A stretch of 18,313 bases of DNA from DASQUK01 sp046723645 (GCA_046723645.1 JBKOUY010000099.1:1-18313); one strand, 5' to 3'. Counted from the first letter of the stretch, positions 6,689 through 14,332 are shown. Numbers and translations: made by a program. The notes: generated by a model from the sequence alone, not told the origin.

Positions 6689-7717
6689 ATGGAGCACATC
6701 CCCTCGGCCGACCGCTACGAGACCATGCCCTACCGCCGGTGCGGGCGGAGCGGCTTGATGCTGCCCCCGATCTCGCTCGGCCTGTGGCACAACTTCGGGC
6801 AGGACCGCCCGTTCGAGACGCAGCAGGCCATCTGCCGCCGGGCTTTCGACCTGGGCGTCACCCACTTCGACCTGGCCAACAACTACGGGCCGCCCTACGG
6901 CTCGGCGGAGGAGAACTTCGGCAGGTTGCTGGCGACCGACTTCGCCGGCCACCGCGACGAGCTCGTGATCTCCACCAAGGCGGGCTACGACATGTGGCCG
7001 GGACCGTACGGTGAGGGCGGTTCCCGCAAGTACCTCCTCGCATCCCTCGACCAGTCGCTGCGGCGGATGGGCCTCGACTACGTCGACATCTTCTATTCGC
7101 ACCGCTTCGATCCCGACACCCCGCTCGACGAGACGATGTCTGCGCTGGCGACCGCTGTGGCCCAGGGCAAGGCGCTGTACGCCGGCATCTCGTCCTACTC
7201 GTCGGCGCGCACCGTCGAGGCCGCACGGCTCCTCGCCGACCGGGGGGTGCCGCTGCTGATCCACCAGCCGTCGTACTCCATGTTCAACCGCTGGCTGGAG
7301 GACGACGGGCTGCTGGACACGCTGGAGGCAGTCGGGGCGGGATGCATCGCCTTCTCGCCGCTCGCTCAGGGCCTGCTCACCGACCGGTATCTCGACGGCA
7401 TCCCCGCCGACTCTCGGGTGGCGACCGGCGGGGCGATGAGCAGGGACATGCTCTCAGAGAATGCCCTCGCCCGCGTGCGGGCGCTGGCGGCGTTGGCCGA
7501 GGAGCGGGGGCAGAGCCTCGCCCAGATGGCGCTGGCCTGGTCACTGCGGGACCCACGCATGACCTCGCTCGTGATCGGGGCGAGCAGCGTCGCCCAGCTC
7601 GAGGACGACCTGGCGGCGCTGGACAACCTTGCGTTCACCGACGCCGAGCTCGATGCCATCGACAAATACGCCACCGACGCCGACATCAACCTGTGGGCCG
7701 CGTCCAGCCGGGAGTGA
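6689..7717 (+). CDS. Aldo/keto reductase, YghZ (AKR14)-like
   Basis: A 342-residue NADPH-dependent aldo/keto reductase. The AKR catalytic tetrad is visible as Asp61 and Tyr66 in FDLANNYGPPYG, Lys97 in ISTKAGYDMWPGPYG, and His138 in IFYSHRFDP. The WPGPYG-x-GGSRKYL block and QPSYSMFNRW are characteristic of the YghZ/L-glyceraldehyde-3-phosphate reductase subgroup, which reduces small aldehydes such as methylglyoxal. The length matches the family (about 345). No clear SD precedes the ATG; GGCTCACGGCCC is the immediate upstream sequence, so weak initiation or a leaderless transcript is possible. It converges with the GNAT gene, with 5 bp between stops. A role in carbonyl detoxification is inferred from the family. 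Confidence 0.92.
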   Translation: MEHIPSADRYETMPYRRCGRSGLMLPPISLGLWHNFGQDRPFETQQAICRRAFDLGVTHFDLANNYGPPYGSAEENFGRLLATDFAGHRDELVISTKAGYDMWPGPYGEGGSRKYLLASLDQSLRRMGLDYVDIFYSHRFDPDTPLDETMSALATAVAQGKALYAGISSYSSARTVEAARLLADRGVPLLIHQPSYSMFNRWLEDDGLLDTLEAVGAGCIAFSPLAQGLLTDRYLDGIPADSRVATGGAMSRDMLSENALARVRALAALAEERGQSLAQMALAWSLRDPRMTSLVIGASSVAQLEDDLAALDNLAFTDAELDAIDKYATDADINLWAASSRE

Positions 7718-7722
7718 CACCA

Positions 7723-8205
7723 CTAGGGCCGGCGCAGGCGCTGGAGCACGATCTCGTCGCGGATGGGTATGCCGAAGCTGCCCACCTCGGGGATCGACGG
7801 CTTCAGGGTCTTGCGGGCCTCGTCCACCGCACCCGGCCGCATCTGGGCGATGCGGAACCCACGGCGCTGGTAGAAGCGGAGGGCATCGAGGTTGTCGTTG
7901 GTCGTCACCAGCCAGAGTCGTCGCGCCCCGGTTCGGGCCGCCACGGCATCCAACAGACCGGTCCCGATGCCCGCCTGCCTGGCGGTGACCTCGATGTACA
8001 CCACCTCGACGTCGTCGCCCCGCGCCTCGTAGGTGACGATCCCGACCGGCTCGCCGTCCCGTTCGGCCACGAACCCCGCGCATGCGAGCGGGTCGATCAC
8101 CGCGCCGAGCCGAACCTGGATGCGACCACCGAAGTCCTCGCCGAGGAGCCGCTCGGCCCACGGCCGATCCGTGCCGGTGAACGCCCGGATGGTTATCTGT
8201 CCCAT
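7723..8205 (-). CDS. GNAT family N-acetyltransferase
   Basis: A 160-residue GNAT protein. Motif A, the acetyl-CoA pyrophosphate-binding loop, is RQAGIGTG (76-83) preceded by the VVYIEVT strand. Motif B follows as LWLVTTNDNLDALRFYQRRGF, with the classic N-x-x-A-x-x-F-Y-x-x-x-G-F ending. Substrate is unknown; single-domain members acetylate amines of small molecules, peptides or proteins. The SD before the ATG is close (GAGG only 2 nt away), so the true start is slightly uncertain. It is divergent from the VOC-protein gene with a 39-bp shared upstream region. Confidence 0.85.
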   Translation of the reverse strand: MGQITIRAFTGTDRPWAERLLGEDFGGRIQVRLGAVIDPLACAGFVAERDGEPVGIVTYEARGDDVEVVYIEVTARQAGIGTGLLDAVAARTGARRLWLVTTNDNLDALRFYQRRGFRIAQMRPGAVDEARKTLKPSIPEVGSFGIPIRDEIVLQRLRRP

Positions 8206-8244
8206 CACCTCAGCGTTGCCACGAGGCGGCAGGAGGAGCAAAGC

Positions 8245-8604
8245 ATGCGTGTTCAAGGAATCGCGTGGGCCGGCACCCGCAGCGCCCGCTGGTCCGAGAC
8301 CGTGGAGATGTTCGAGGCGCAGCTGGGCCTCCGCCGGAGTCACGAGCTGCCCGGCATCGCCGTGTTCGCGTGCGACAACGGCGACACCGTCGAGGTCATC
8401 ACCACCGACGAGCCCGACCACGTGCACTTCACCACCGGTCCCGTCGTGGGCTTCGCGGTGGACGACATCGAGTCGGCCCGGGCCGAACTGGAGGCCGCGG
8501 GCACCGAGGTCCTGGGGCCGATCCAGCGCGGGGGCGGGCTCGCCTGGCTGCACTTCCGGGGCGCCGACGGCAACGTCTGGGAGCTCACGGCCCGCGAGGG
8601 GTAG
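8245..8604 (+). CDS. VOC/glyoxalase-like protein
   Basis: A 119-residue vicinal-oxygen-chelate protein with two beta-alpha-beta-beta-beta modules: first GIAWAGTRSARWSETVEMFE with LGL, then VVGFAVDDIESARAELEAAG with a terminal FRGADGNVWEL. Typical metal ligands are only partly present: the first strand has no His and the third position before AVDDI is Gly, while Glu50 and Glu113 remain. It may therefore be a non-metal binding or resistance-type member rather than a glyoxalase. AGGAGGAG lies 6 nt before the ATG. It is divergently transcribed from the GNAT gene and converges on the SDR gene. Confidence 0.82.
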   Translation: MRVQGIAWAGTRSARWSETVEMFEAQLGLRRSHELPGIAVFACDNGDTVEVITTDEPDHVHFTTGPVVGFAVDDIESARAELEAAGTEVLGPIQRGGGLAWLHFRGADGNVWELTAREG

Positions 8605-8622
8605 TGCGACAACCGGCGGCGG

Positions 8623-8650
8623 GCCGGCGGGCCTACGGGTTCCGGCCGGC
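8623..8650. terminator. GC-rich hairpin between convergent genes
   Basis: GCCGGCGGG (8623-8631) pairs with CCGGCCGGC (8642-8650) with one G:G mismatch and a 10-nt loop. It lies exactly between the stops of the VOC gene (+) and the SDR gene (-). There is no U tract, so it would be an I-shaped bidirectional terminator of the kind often proposed for actinobacteria. Confidence 0.45.
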
Positions 8651-8651
8651 G

Positions 8652-9392
8652 TCACGTCAGCTGGAAGCCGCCGTCGACCGTGAGGACCTCGCCGGTCGTG
8701 TACGTCGAGCGGGCGAGGAACATGGCGGAGTCGGCCACCTCCTCGGGGGTCGCAACCCGTCGCAGGGGGACGCGCGCCGCGGGGCCCGACAGGTCCCAGA
8801 CCTGCGCCCGGAACGCCGGCGTGTCGGTGAAGCCCGGCGACAGGGCATTGACGCGGATGCCGTGGGCCGCCCACTCCAGGGCCAGCGTTCGGGTGAGGTT
8901 GACGACCCCTGCCCGCGCCGCGCCCGAGTGGGCCATCCCGGGGAACGGTCGCTGCCAGACGCCGGCGACGACGTTCACGATGGCCCCGCCGCGCCGGGAC
9001 AGGAGCGGGAACAGCTGGCGGCACACAAAGAAGGTGCCGGTGAGGTTGGTGTCGACGACGGCGCGCCAGGCGCTGGGCGTGAGCTCGGCGGCGGGTACAT
9101 GGAACTGCCCGCCGGCGGCATTCACCAGCACGTCGACCCGGTCGGACCAGCCCGCGATCGCCTCACGCAGCTCGCCGAGCCGGTCCCAGTCGCGGATGTC
9201 GGCGGGGAAGGTATGCGCCGCGCCGCCGGCGGCCACGATCGTGCGCGCCACCTCCTCGAGGGGATCCGGCCGCCGCCCCACGAGCACGACCACGTTCCCG
9301 GCGCCGGCCAACTGCGCCGCACAGGCGGCCCCGATGCCCGATCCCCCACCCGTGACCACCGCGGCCGGCGGGCCGTCCGGGGCGTCGGTCAC
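8652..9392 (-). CDS. Short-chain dehydrogenase/reductase, PECR-like
   Basis: A 246-residue classical-length SDR. It has the NAD(P)-binding TGGGSGIG (14-21), NAAGG (91-95) and a C-terminal NALSPGF/TVDGG pattern. The usual YxxxK is replaced: the segment reads MAHSGAARAGVVNLTRTLALEW, with Ser156 and Arg160 where Tyr and Lys normally lie. The same HSGAARAGV segment is known from peroxisomal trans-2-enoyl-CoA reductase (PECR) and related terpenoid-utilisation SDRs, so this points to an enoyl-CoA or acyl-CoA-linked reductase rather than a dead enzyme. The GTG start overlaps the acyl-CoA ligase stop as GTGA. It is the last gene of the four-gene operon. Confidence 0.88.
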   Translation of the reverse strand: MTDAPDGPPAAVVTGGGSGIGAACAAQLAGAGNVVVLVGRRPDPLEEVARTIVAAGGAAHTFPADIRDWDRLGELREAIAGWSDRVDVLVNAAGGQFHVPAAELTPSAWRAVVDTNLTGTFFVCRQLFPLLSRRGGAIVNVVAGVWQRPFPGMAHSGAARAGVVNLTRTLALEWAAHGIRVNALSPGFTDTPAFRAQVWDLSGPAARVPLRRVATPEEVADSAMFLARSTYTTGEVLTVDGGFQLT

Positions 9393-11101
9393 GAGTCCTC
9401 GGCCGGCGCCGCGATCAGCTCGGCGTGCTGTTCGCGCAGGAACGAGGCCCAGTCGTCGTCGCCCTCGGCCACGCGCCGGGCCGCCAGCGAGCGCAGGTCT
9501 TCGAGCCGAACCTTCTGGCTGCCGGTGTACGCCAGCTCCTCGTCGTCGAAGAACAGGACCCGCCGGGGAACCTTGTACGACGCCAGCACCCCCCGCAGGT
9601 GGCCGGTGATGTCCTCTGCTGACACCGGGTCCAGGCTGCGGACGGCGCAGAGCACGACCGCCTCCCCGAACAGCGGATGTGGCACCCCCACGACGCTCCC
9701 CAACTTCAGCCGGCCCCAGTTCGCCACCGCGGCCTCGACCTCGGCCGGGGATACGTTGGCGCCCGCGGTCTTGATCAGTCCGGACAGGCGCCCGTGCCAG
9801 TGGAGGTAACCCGCCTCGTCGACGTGACCGGAGTCCTTGGTCCGGAACCAGCCGTCCTCGTCGAAGCACTCCTCGGGGTCGACCTTGTAATAGCCGCGCA
9901 TCAGCGTCACGCCCCTCACGGCGATCTCGCCTGTCTCCCCCACCCCCAGCGGCTCGCCGCTGTCGGGATCGACGATGCGGATCGCCATCCCCGGCAACGT
10001 CACGCCGTGCGTGGTCTCCCGCAGCTCGATCGGCGAGTTCGAGGGGATCGAGGTGCAGATGGTGAACGTCTCGGTCAGGCCGTACGCGGCCCGGGGGTCG
10101 CCCGGGTCCCCCTCGATTCGGGCGAGCCGGCGCAGCGCGCTGTCCTGCGCCACCCGTCGCAGCGACGATAGGTCCCGCTTGGGTGCGTCCTCGTGCTCCA
10201 CGAGGGCCGCGGCCGTGTGGGGGAACGTGTGGACCGTGGTGATCCGCTCCCGCTCGAGCAGCTCGAGCGCCTCGCCGGGGTCGAACGCCTCCTGGCACAC
10301 GAAGCACGCACCGCACGCCAGGGTGCCGCCCAGGACGAACGCCAGCCCGGCGGTCCAGAAGAACGGGAACGGGCTCCAGACCCGGTCCGAGGGATCGAGC
10401 GCGAGCTGCTCCCGCCAGCGCCAGCTCTGGATCACGGGACCCCGGTGCCGGTGCAGCACCGCCTTGGGATGGGCCGTGGTGCCGGACGTGTAGATGATGA
10501 GGGCGTCGTCACTCGGCACCACGCTGGCGGCGGCGGCATCGAGCACGTCGTCGCCCACCGCAGCGCCCGCGGCGACCACGTCGTCCCAGCCCTCGACGCT
10601 CCTGGGGCCGGAGGCGGTGCCGACGCAGACGACCCGGCGGAGGTGGGGGAAGGCGGCGACCGAGATCCGCCCGGGTTCGGCGTCGCCGATGCCCGGATGG
10701 TCGGCGACCAACTCGTCGACGAAGCGCCGGTCGAGGAGCGACGCCTGGGTGACGAGCACCGAGGCGTCGCAGTGACCGAGGATGTAGTCACGCTCGTCGG
10801 CGGCGGCCAGGGTGCTGACGGGCACCGCGACCGCCCCGACGAGCGCACTCCCGTAGGCGGCGACCACGAACTCGGGGCGGTTGCCGAGCATCACGGCAAC
10901 CTTCGCTCCCTTCGTCACTCCCAGCGCCAGGAGGCCCTTCCCGAACGCCCGCACCTCGTGGTGCAGCTGCTCGTACGTGAGGCGCCACTCGCCGAAGACC
11001 AGGGCCTCGTTCCCGGGGTGGCGCTCGGCCACCTGGGCGATGAACCGGCCGTGCGTGAGGTCGCCTGCGGCCACCGGCAGCCCGAGATAGCCGCCGTCCA
11101 T
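9389..11101 (-). CDS. Acyl-CoA synthetase (AMP-dependent ligase)
   Basis: A 570-residue member of the ANL superfamily that activates a carboxylic acid to its CoA thioester through an acyl-AMP. Motifs in order: P-loop YTSGTTAHPK (204-213), AYGLTET (339-345), GWFRTKDSG (417-425), GRLSGLIKTAGANVSP (437-452), and a C-terminal TGSQKV with Lys530 as the probable adenylation lysine. The chain length is normal. The start ATG overlaps the stop of the crotonyl-CoA-reductase-like gene (ATGA), and its own stop overlaps the SDR start (GTGA). The context suggests that the operon activates an acid and then modifies the CoA ester. Acid specificity cannot be read here. Confidence 0.93.
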   Translation of the reverse strand: MDGGYLGLPVAAGDLTHGRFIAQVAERHPGNEALVFGEWRLTYEQLHHEVRAFGKGLLALGVTKGAKVAVMLGNRPEFVVAAYGSALVGAVAVPVSTLAAADERDYILGHCDASVLVTQASLLDRRFVDELVADHPGIGDAEPGRISVAAFPHLRRVVCVGTASGPRSVEGWDDVVAAGAAVGDDVLDAAAASVVPSDDALIIYTSGTTAHPKAVLHRHRGPVIQSWRWREQLALDPSDRVWSPFPFFWTAGLAFVLGGTLACGACFVCQEAFDPGEALELLERERITTVHTFPHTAAALVEHEDAPKRDLSSLRRVAQDSALRRLARIEGDPGDPRAAYGLTETFTICTSIPSNSPIELRETTHGVTLPGMAIRIVDPDSGEPLGVGETGEIAVRGVTLMRGYYKVDPEECFDEDGWFRTKDSGHVDEAGYLHWHGRLSGLIKTAGANVSPAEVEAAVANWGRLKLGSVVGVPHPLFGEAVVLCAVRSLDPVSAEDITGHLRGVLASYKVPRRVLFFDDEELAYTGSQKVRLEDLRSLAARRVAEGDDDWASFLREQHAELIAAPAEDS

Positions 11102-12345
11102 CACTTCCTCCCCAGGCCCGGCTCGCGGGCGCCGACCAGCGCCACCCGGTTGCCGAACACGTCGATACCCCGCTCCATCTCGTCGTGGGCGTCGGGTATC
11201 TCCTCGAAGCGGTACAGCTTGCCGAGGCAGGGGTTGACGACCCCGCGCACCACCAGGTCGTTGTAGGCGCGGGCCTGCGCGTCGTTGGTGCCGTGCGAGC
11301 CCTGCAGGCGCTTCTGCCGCACCCAGTGGTAGCGGAGGTCGACGACCGCGCTGTACCCGGTGGTACCGGCGCAGATCACGACCATGCCGCCCGCCTCGCA
11401 GACGAAGATGCTCGTGGGGATCGTCGCCTCCCCGGGATGCTCGAAGACGATCGTCGGGTTGCGCCGCTCGCCCAGGGCCTCCCACACGCTGGTCCCGAAC
11501 GCCCGGGCGCCGGCGGTCCACTGTCTCTGGCCGTCGGCGTCCTCCCAGTGCGGCGCCATGCCCCAGTGCGAGAACTGGCTCCGGTTGACGGAGCCGACCG
11601 CGCCGAGCTTCTTGCAGTACTCGCCGCGCTCGTCGTCCGACACCACGGCCACGGGTCGGGCGCCGGCCGCTACCGCCAGCTGGATGGCCTGCGTGCCGAG
11701 GCCCCCGGATCCGCCCCACACGAGCACGGGGTCGCCGTCCCGGAGCGTGTTCGGCGGCCAGCCGTGGAGCATCCGGTAGGCGGTGGCGCCGACGAGCGTC
11801 GCCGCCGCGGCCGCCTCCCAGGAGAGCTGGGGCGCCTTGGGCAGGCACTGGTGCGCCTGGGCGACCGTGAACTGCCCGAATGAGCCGAAGTTGGTCTCGT
11901 AGCCCCAGATCCGGGCCGATGGCGCCAGCATCGGGTCCTTCCCGGCGGCGACCCACGGGTCGTCCGCATCCCACCAGCCGTGGTGGATGACGACCTCGTC
12001 GCCGACGGCCACGTCGTGCACCGCCTCGCCGACGGCGTAGACCACACCGGACGCGTCGGAGCCGCCGATGTGGAAGTCCCAGGGCTCGCCGGCCTTCTGA
12101 CGGACGCGGATGACGTCGATCGGCAGGCCCCGGGCCGCCCAGACGTTGTTGAAGTTGATGCCGGCAGCCATCACCGCCACCAGGACCTGGTCGGGGGCCA
12201 GGGCCGGGACGTCCACCTCCTCGACCTGGAACGCGGTCCGCGGGTCGCCGTAGCGGTCCTGGCGGATGACCTGGGCCAGCATCCGCGCCGGCACCTCGCC
12301 GAGGGGCGGCAGCTCACCGATCGACGGCGATTCGGTCCCGGGCAT
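11101..12345 (-). CDS. Crotonyl-CoA carboxylase/reductase-like MDR dehydrogenase
   Basis: A 414-residue medium-chain reductase closely resembling crotonyl-CoA carboxylase/reductases. It shows INFNNVW, IGGSDASGVVYAVG, RIWGYETNFGSFGQF, the NADPH loop WGGSGGLGTQ (210-219 from ATG) and the KRLQGSH segment. In characterised enoyl-CoA carboxylases/reductases, CO2 is held by an Asn, a Phe-Glu pair and a His; the INFNN Asn and the GSH His have visible counterparts. Here GSFGQF replaces the GSFAEF I recall from Ccr, a possible Glu-to-Gln change that could affect carboxylation. Start: ATG at 12345, directly preceded in frame by a GTG at 12348; the upstream stop lies 1 bp before the GTG. It may be a reductive carboxylase or a plain enoyl-CoA reductase. 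Confidence 0.85.
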   Translation of the reverse strand: MPGTESPSIGELPPLGEVPARMLAQVIRQDRYGDPRTAFQVEEVDVPALAPDQVLVAVMAAGINFNNVWAARGLPIDVIRVRQKAGEPWDFHIGGSDASGVVYAVGEAVHDVAVGDEVVIHHGWWDADDPWVAAGKDPMLAPSARIWGYETNFGSFGQFTVAQAHQCLPKAPQLSWEAAAAATLVGATAYRMLHGWPPNTLRDGDPVLVWGGSGGLGTQAIQLAVAAGARPVAVVSDDERGEYCKKLGAVGSVNRSQFSHWGMAPHWEDADGQRQWTAGARAFGTSVWEALGERRNPTIVFEHPGEATIPTSIFVCEAGGMVVICAGTTGYSAVVDLRYHWVRQKRLQGSHGTNDAQARAYNDLVVRGVVNPCLGKLYRFEEIPDAHDEMERGIDVFGNRVALVGAREPGLGRK

Positions 12346-12349
12346 CACG

Positions 12350-13504
12350 TCACTCGTTGGGCAGCGAGATCTCCGCGGTGCCCTTCGCCATGACGGCGTC
12401 GTTCTGGTTCGTCATCGTGTACTCGACGAAGGCCAGGTGCTGGCCGGTGCTCGGGTCGATGTCCTTGCCGGTGACCGTGCCGTTGATGAACGTGGCGTCG
12501 CCGGTGAACGCCGGGTTGCGGTACTGGGCGTTCGAGTGGACGATCTCACCCCACTCACCGGACCAGTTGGTGAGGTAGTCGAGGATCCAGGCGCCCATCG
12601 TGGCGCCGTACCCGTAGCCGCGGGGCAGGCCGATGAGACGCGCGTAGCGGGGCTGGACGTGGCCGCGGGACGGACCCTGATAGAGGCCGTCGGCCCTGGT
12701 GGGATCGATGGCAGCCTTGGTCGCGTCACGGCTCATCTCGGGCAGCCAGCCGGCCGCGTCGGTTGTCGACACCCCCCAGTAGTCGGCGGCGCCCCAGATG
12801 TTCATGTTGAAGGCGCGCCATTCGGTGGTGAAGCTCATCAGCGTGTGGGGCCCGATGGGGCGGGTCGGCAGCCGATCTCCCTCGTTCACGTCCTTCCACA
12901 GGACCTTGTCGTGGCCCCGGAAGGTGGCGTAGTAGGCGAACTTCTGCTCCTCGATGTCGGCCAGGGCGTCATCGCTCCATTGGGGGTCGTCCCTCTCGCT
13001 GAACTGCGCCCGCGTGCGAGCCTCTTCGGCGAGGTAGCGAATCGACGTCGACCGCTGCTTGGCGACCATCTCGCCGCGCTGATTGATATAGGTCGTATCG
13101 CCCCGGGAGAACATCGTCGGACCGGCGAAGCGGGTCTCGGTGACGCGGTAGTCGAACAGCATCCGCTCGCCCCTGATGCTGTCGCCCGGCTCGATGCGGG
13201 GGCCGAAGAACCACCATTCGTCGCCGCCGAAGATCATGTGCGAGCCCGGGATCGTCCCCTGGATGGCCGGCGTGGCACCGTGCCCGACGTCGGTGGCGAC
13301 GGCGAACGACTGGGGCGCCACGATGCGCCCGTAGCGCCCCTCGGCCGCGAAGCGGTCGTCGTAGTAGAGGGGGTTGGGATTCTGCATCCCCTGCGCCCAG
13401 CGTCGGATGTCGTTGACGTGGACCGGGTCCTTGAGGTACCCACCGCCGAGCGGGACGCCCACCCAGCGGTCGACGTCCGACGTGTCGAGCGTTACATCGC
13501 CCAT
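12350..13504 (-). CDS. Double-hotdog MaoC/FAS1-dehydratase-like protein
   Basis: A 384-residue protein with two hotdog-like halves. The N-terminal half holds a QNPNPLYYDDRFA segment (41-53) followed by YGRIVAPQSFAV. The C-terminal half has GHVQPRYARLIGLPRGYGYG and IVHSNAQYRNPAFTGD. This is the layout of FAS1-like dehydratase/MaoC proteins that hydrate enoyl-CoAs. The hydratase-2 motif G-D-x-N-P-x-H is altered: Asp is Asn42 and His is Tyr47, so the N-terminal half may be catalytically inert, as in many double-hotdog enzymes. AGGAGG lies 9 nt upstream of the ATG. It is the promoter-proximal gene of the operon; its stop precedes the next start by 1 bp. Confidence 0.82.
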   Translation of the reverse strand: MGDVTLDTSDVDRWVGVPLGGGYLKDPVHVNDIRRWAQGMQNPNPLYYDDRFAAEGRYGRIVAPQSFAVATDVGHGATPAIQGTIPGSHMIFGGDEWWFFGPRIEPGDSIRGERMLFDYRVTETRFAGPTMFSRGDTTYINQRGEMVAKQRSTSIRYLAEEARTRAQFSERDDPQWSDDALADIEEQKFAYYATFRGHDKVLWKDVNEGDRLPTRPIGPHTLMSFTTEWRAFNMNIWGAADYWGVSTTDAAGWLPEMSRDATKAAIDPTRADGLYQGPSRGHVQPRYARLIGLPRGYGYGATMGAWILDYLTNWSGEWGEIVHSNAQYRNPAFTGDATFINGTVTGKDIDPSTGQHLAFVEYTMTNQNDAVMAKGTAEISLPNE

Positions 13505-13555
13505 GCGTGAGCCCCTCCTGGCGGTACCCGGTGCGGCCGCCCGGCCGTTCCCGAA

Positions 13556-13584
13556 ATTGTCGACTTAGATGTATAAGAATGCAA
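13556..13584 (-). promoter_or_regulatory. Candidate promoter of the CoA-enzyme operon
   Basis: On the minus strand TTGCAT (13584-13579) is followed after exactly 17 bp by GACAAT (13561-13556), in an AT-rich island that is exceptional for this window. Transcription would start near 13549, giving a leader of about 45 nt with the AGGAGG site of the MaoC-like gene. The match to a sigma-70 type promoter is by eye. Confidence 0.45.
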
Positions 13585-13613
13585 GCCTACAGCAGACAGC
13601 CGCACGGAGTCCG

Positions 13614-13671
13614 GCGAGCTCGCGGCGTGTCCTAGCGGACGAGGCCGACGTCGGACCACCCTGCGAGGGTG
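13614..13671. promoter_or_regulatory. Cluster of palindromes between divergent genes
   Basis: Three inverted repeats lie close together: GCGAGCTCGC (13614-13623), CCGACGTCGG (13645-13654), and CACCCT-GCG-AGGGTG (13657-13671). They sit between the CoA-enzyme operon (minus) and the SHOCT gene (plus) and could be operator sites. No gene was found in 13505-13744. Confidence 0.3.
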
Positions 13672-13744
13672 AGGACAGGCCGCCGTCGATGCCGCGCGAT
13701 TGACGCCAGGAGGCACCATCGGTGCCGTGCAACTGGAGGTGGCC

Positions 13745-14257
13745 ATGGTCGTTGCCGACGTGGGCCTGGGGGACCTGATCTGGACCACGATCTGGATCTT
13801 CTTCCTCATCCTGTTCATCTGGGTCTTCATCATGATCGTGACCGATCTGTTCCGGGACCACACGCTCTCGGGGTGGGCGAAGGCGGCCTGGGTGGTAGGC
13901 CTGATCATCTTCCCGCTGATCGGGTCGCTCGTGTACCTCATCGCCCGCGGTCAGGGCATGGCCGAGCGGTCCGCGGCGCAGCAGCAGCAGACACGTGCCC
14001 AGTTCGACGACTACATTCGCTCGACGGCCGGGGCCGGTGGCACCGGAGTGGCGGACGAGCTGGCGCGGCTGGCGGAGCTGCGTGACAAGGGCACGATCAC
14101 CGACGCCGAGTTCCAGACGATGAAGGCCAGGATCGTGGGCGGCACGGGCACGACCGACGCCGGCGCGGGAACGACCACGGGGGCGACCGGAACCATGGGA
14201 ACGACCACCGGGATGACCGGTGCAACTACCGGGCAGGGGGACGACACGTCGCCCTAG
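13745..14257 (+). CDS. PLDc_N/SHOCT domain membrane protein
   Basis: A 170-residue inner-membrane protein. Two hydrophobic segments (about 10-33 and 46-67) form a PLDc_N-like hairpin, with DLFRDHTLSGWAKAAWVV between them and LIGSLVYLIARG at the end. A SHOCT domain (103-131: ELARLAELRDKGTITDAEFQTMK) follows; SHOCT is a short helical oligomerisation module. The tail (133-163) is a low-complexity Thr/Gly run. GGAGG lies 5 nt before the ATG at 13745; an in-frame GTG at 13727 and TTG at 13700 are less well placed. Function is unknown; such proteins are common in actinobacteria, often near DUF6325-type genes. Confidence 0.85.
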   Translation: MVVADVGLGDLIWTTIWIFFLILFIWVFIMIVTDLFRDHTLSGWAKAAWVVGLIIFPLIGSLVYLIARGQGMAERSAAQQQQTRAQFDDYIRSTAGAGGTGVADELARLAELRDKGTITDAEFQTMKARIVGGTGTTDAGAGTTTGATGTMGTTTGMTGATTGQGDDTSP

Positions 14258-14282
14258 TTGGCGATCGGGCGGCTCAGGCTCG

Positions 14283-14317
14283 GCATGTGCCCGGCACCAC
14301 GCGTGCCGGGCACATGC
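14283..14317. terminator. Perfect 15-bp hairpin, bidirectional terminator
   Basis: GCATGTGCCCGGCAC (14283-14297) and its exact reverse complement (14303-14317) flank a 5-nt loop CACGC. It lies 25 bp after the SHOCT gene stop and 15 bp beyond the convergent lipoprotein stop, so it can end both transcripts. No U tract follows. Confidence 0.8.
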
Positions 14318-14332
14318 GCGTCGGTGGACCGA

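Noticed and set aside
5152..7014. A 620-codon plus-strand open frame opposite the VWA gene
   Set aside because: It is antisense to the VWA gene with its MIDAS motif, runs into the aldo/keto reductase in another frame, and its translation is Arg/Pro/Gly/Ala-rich with no domain. Long antisense frames are normal in GC-rich DNA.
9389..11974. An 861-codon form of the acyl-CoA ligase
   Set aside because: The first 291 residues are antisense-like low-complexity sequence overlapping the Ccr-like gene. The ATG at 11101 with the ATGA overlap begins exactly at the ligase N-terminus.
13492..13941. A minus-strand 149-codon ORF upstream of the MaoC-like gene
   Set aside because: It overlaps the SHOCT gene in antisense and the promoter island, and has no domain pattern or SD.
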